From the NCBI GenBank assembly GCA_003542955.1, contig DPJP01000015.1, forward strand, positions 46,024-54,281: a stretch of 8,258 bases of DNA. The letters are read 5' to 3'. Position numbers and translations under genes: made by a program. Below, piece by piece: positions 7,347 to 8,258 of the stretch. The DNA comes from Armatimonadota bacterium (GTDB taxonomy: Bacteria > Armatimonadota > Zipacnadia > Zipacnadales > UBA11051). The notes under the pieces are model-generated. The model had not been told where the DNA came from and ran no database searches. It saw only the letters and a list, made by a program, of their open reading frames with translations. Each line of letters opens with the position of its first letter. Within the stretch, counting starts at the first letter, position 1.

Positions 7347-8012
7347 ATGCAGAGGCGTTGCGGCTTCACCCTCATCGAGCTGTTGGTTGTCATTGCGATC
7401 ATCGCCATACTCGCGGCGATCCTGTTCCCAGTGTTTGCCAGGGCTCGGGAGAAGGCCCGCCAGACGACGTGTCTATCCAACGTGAAGCAGATCGGCCTGG
7501 GCTTGATGATGTACGTTCAGGACTACGACGAACGATACCCGGACGCCCGCTACGGCACGGATCCCAGCCCCTATCCGCTCATCTACGAGTGTCTTGTACC
7601 CTACCTCAAGAACAACCAACTCTGGATCTGCCCGACCAGCGGCGGACGCGGCGGCACAATGAGCGCGATGACCTACAACGGGCGCACCTTCCCGGTGTAC
7701 CCGAACTACGGATGGAATGCATCGCTGGCCGCCGTGGCCATGGCTGCGCTCACGGTGCCGGCGGACATCGCCGCAATTGCCGACTGCTCACACCCGATCT
7801 GGGCGTCACATGTCGGCCGCATCGCATGGGCCAACAGCGGCGATGGCGTGCTCTACCCCTACGGGGGCTTTGACAGCGCCTACTACATGAGCGACAAGTT
7901 CTCCCGCCACAACGGTGGCGAGAACATCGCCTTCGCCGACGGGCATGCCAAGTGGATGGCGAGCACGGCGATCTGGGGGGCCGGCAACGCGGTCATGATC
8001 ACCGTGCACTGA
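7347..8012 (+). CDS. Type II secretion-like pseudopilin, DUF1559 / H-x9-DG family
   Basis: A 221-residue prepilin-like protein. Its short leader MQRRCG ends at G6, and prepilin peptidase would cut before F7. The mature protein starts FTLIELLVV, with the conserved Glu at mature position 5 and a hydrophobic helix to about residue 30 that anchors it in the inner membrane and packs subunits in a pseudopilus. Then come [12 protein letters not shown] (27-38), C42-LSNVKQIG and QDYDER (58-63), wording typical of Armatimonadota. The C-terminal globular part carries C82, C95 and C147 and ends with H188-x9-D198-G199, the signature of the H-x9-DG class of DUF1559 proteins. Length is normal for the class. 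These proteins occur in many copies per genome and their individual roles are unknown. It is divergent from the glycan genes and followed by another of its kind after 187 bases. No assembly ATPase, peptidase or secretin gene lies in the window. Confidence 0.93.
   Translation: MQRRCGFTLIELLVVIAIIAILAAILFPVFARAREKARQTTCLSNVKQIGLGLMMYVQDYDERYPDARYGTDPSPYPLIYECLVPYLKNNQLWICPTSGGRGGTMSAMTYNGRTFPVYPNYGWNASLAAVAMAALTVPADIAAIADCSHPIWASHVGRIAWANSGDGVLYPYGGFDSAYYMSDKFSRHNGGENIAFADGHAKWMASTAIWGAGNAVMITVH
7362..7402 (+). repeat. Direct repeat copy 1: conserved pseudopilin N-terminus
   Basis: The 41 bases coding for [13 protein letters not shown] in the first pseudopilin match 8218-8258 in the second with 3 differences, all at third codon positions. 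The match may continue beyond the window. It reflects a shared coding motif and probably common ancestry, not a mobile repeat. Confidence 0.8.
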
Positions 8013-8017
8013 CGGTC

Positions 8018-8035
8018 CGGCCGGCGCGCCGGCCG
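8018..8035 (+). terminator. GC-only palindrome after the first pseudopilin, weak terminator candidate
   Basis: A perfect palindrome GGCCGGCGCGCCGGCC (8019-8034), extended by one C-G pair on each side, begins 6 bases after the TGA. As RNA it would form a very stable 7-base stem with a CGCG loop. There is no T-tract after it (GTCCCGGCC follows), so it does not fit a classical intrinsic terminator. It may instead protect the 3' end of the message or slow polymerase. Confidence 0.3.
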
Positions 8036-8088
8036 TCCCGGCCACGCGTGCCTGCTGCAGAGGCTGGGCAAGGGTCAGCCGACCTGCG

Positions 8089-8128
8089 TACAGTGTTGCA
8101 TACGCACGCCAGAACGGGGTACACTGTA
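8089..8128 (+). promoter_or_regulatory. Inverted repeat TACAGTGT / ACACTGTA, possible operator pair
   Basis: TACAGTGT (8089-8096) and its exact reverse complement ACACTGTA (8121-8128) are separated by 24 bases, 32 bases centre to centre, about three helical turns. Each half is itself nearly symmetric (TACA-N-TGT); the right one, TACACTGTA at 8120-8128, is a full 9-base odd palindrome. The pair encloses the candidate promoter, an arrangement that suits two dimer-binding sites. An exact 8-base match in this position is suggestive, not proof. Confidence 0.35.
8096..8125 (+). promoter_or_regulatory. Candidate sigma70-type promoter for the second pseudopilin
   Basis: TTGCAT (8096-8101) and TACACT (8120-8125) are spaced 18 bases apart. 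The first matches 3 of 6 consensus -35 positions, the second 4 of 6 of the -10, including the key first T, second A and last T. It is among the most AT-rich spots in this gap. Transcription would begin near 8132, leaving a leader of about 68 bases. Weak match, unknown sigma preferences. Confidence 0.3.
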
Positions 8129-8187
8129 TTGGCACTATGGGACGTGCACTCTGGCGCCAATAGCGCCCCGATCCCACAAACAGGAAG

Positions 8188-8193
8188 AAGGAG
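8188..8193 (+). promoter_or_regulatory. Ribosome binding site of the second pseudopilin
   Basis: AAGGAG, preceded by a further AAG, lies 6 bases before the ATG at 8200. It is the same core as the site before the first pseudopilin and supports the chosen start. Confidence 0.75.
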
Positions 8194-8199
8194 TGACCG

Positions 8200-8258
8200 A
8201 TGGTGAACAGGCGGAGTGGTTTCACCCTTATCGAGCTGTTGGTTGTCATCGCGATCAT
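8200..8258 (+). CDS. Second pseudopilin, N-terminal part only (cut by the right edge)
   Basis: The visible 19 codons read MVNRRSG, then [12 protein letters not shown]. This is a class III/type IV-like prepilin leader with cleavage expected after G7, the conserved Glu at mature position 5 and the start of the hydrophobic helix. It is almost certainly another member of the same pseudopilin family as the gene 187 bases upstream, same strand. The DNA of the conserved segment is nearly identical to that gene. Whether it also has the H-x9-DG tail, and its length, cannot be seen. Confidence 0.88.
   Translation, partial: MVNRRSGFTLIELLVVIAI
8218..8258 (+). repeat. Direct repeat copy 2: conserved pseudopilin N-terminus
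   Basis: Partner of 7362-7402, 38 of 41 bases identical, in the same reading frame of the second pseudopilin. The copy is interrupted by the end of the window. Confidence 0.8.

Larger units (their letters stand above)
8013..8199 (+). other. Intergenic region between the two pseudopilin genes
   Basis: These 187 bases contain a GC-rich 16-base palindrome right after the first stop, a candidate promoter with flanking inverted-repeat sites around 8089-8128, a small hairpin GGCGC-CAATA-GCGCC (8153-8167), and the ribosome binding site of the next gene. The length and the presence of these signals suggest that the second pseudopilin has its own control rather than relying on readthrough alone. Confidence 0.45.

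Noticed and set aside
8129..8148. Sigma54-type promoter (TTGGCAC ... GTGCA) before the second pseudopilin
   Set aside because: Sigma54 controls pilin genes in some bacteria, but the GG and GC elements here are 15 bases apart instead of the required 12.
1..8258. CRISPR arrays, insertion sequences, tRNA or rRNA genes
   Set aside because: No regularly spaced repeats, terminal inverted repeats with a transposase, or tRNA/rRNA-like segments were seen on either strand.

Overview
The window looks like a piece of a high-GC bacterial chromosome, most likely from the Armatimonadota or a neighbouring deep-branching group. The main clue is the pseudopilin at 7347-8012. After its prepilin cleavage site it carries the wording typical of that phylum ([12 protein letters not shown], then [11 protein letters not shown], then QDYDER) and ends with an H-x9-DG motif. 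Planctomycete versions of these proteins normally read differently after the helix. The assignment is an inference from motif style; there is no rRNA or other marker gene here.

Layout. The left 7.1 kb is one minus-strand transcription unit of two very large secreted proteins. The upstream gene (3635-7111, 1158 aa) and the downstream gene (151-3597, 1148 aa) are separated by 37 bases and each has its own ribosome binding site. Both have a signal peptide, a family 9 carbohydrate-binding (CBM9-like) domain, further beta-sandwich modules and a C-terminal TIM barrel. The barrel resembles GH42 / clan GH-A beta-galactosidases: a W-W-D-x-E strand end, a CFCxxC cysteine motif just after it and a fourth Cys 42-44 residues before. 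They are distant paralogues with different N-terminal modules. A possible third minus-strand gene starts at base 50 and runs off the left edge.

A 235-base divergent intergenic region (7112-7346) separates this unit from the plus strand. There, a complete type II-secretion-like pseudopilin (221 aa, DUF1559 / H-x9-DG type) is followed, after a 187-base gap, by the start of a second pseudopilin cut by the right edge. The gap holds a GC-rich palindrome, a candidate promoter and a perfect 8-base inverted repeat (TACAGTGT / ACACTGTA) around that promoter.

How it may work together (inference). The two large proteins would be exported and act on, or bind, polysaccharides outside the cytoplasm. The pseudopilins belong to a class found in many copies in such genomes and may be part of a secretion or surface apparatus; adjacency is the only link to the glycan genes. 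No transporter, regulator, RNA gene, mobile element or CRISPR array was found. The most interesting points are the apparent loss of the expected nucleophile glutamate in the upstream barrel protein while the acid/base and cysteine motifs are kept, and the paired operator-like sites before the second pseudopilin.
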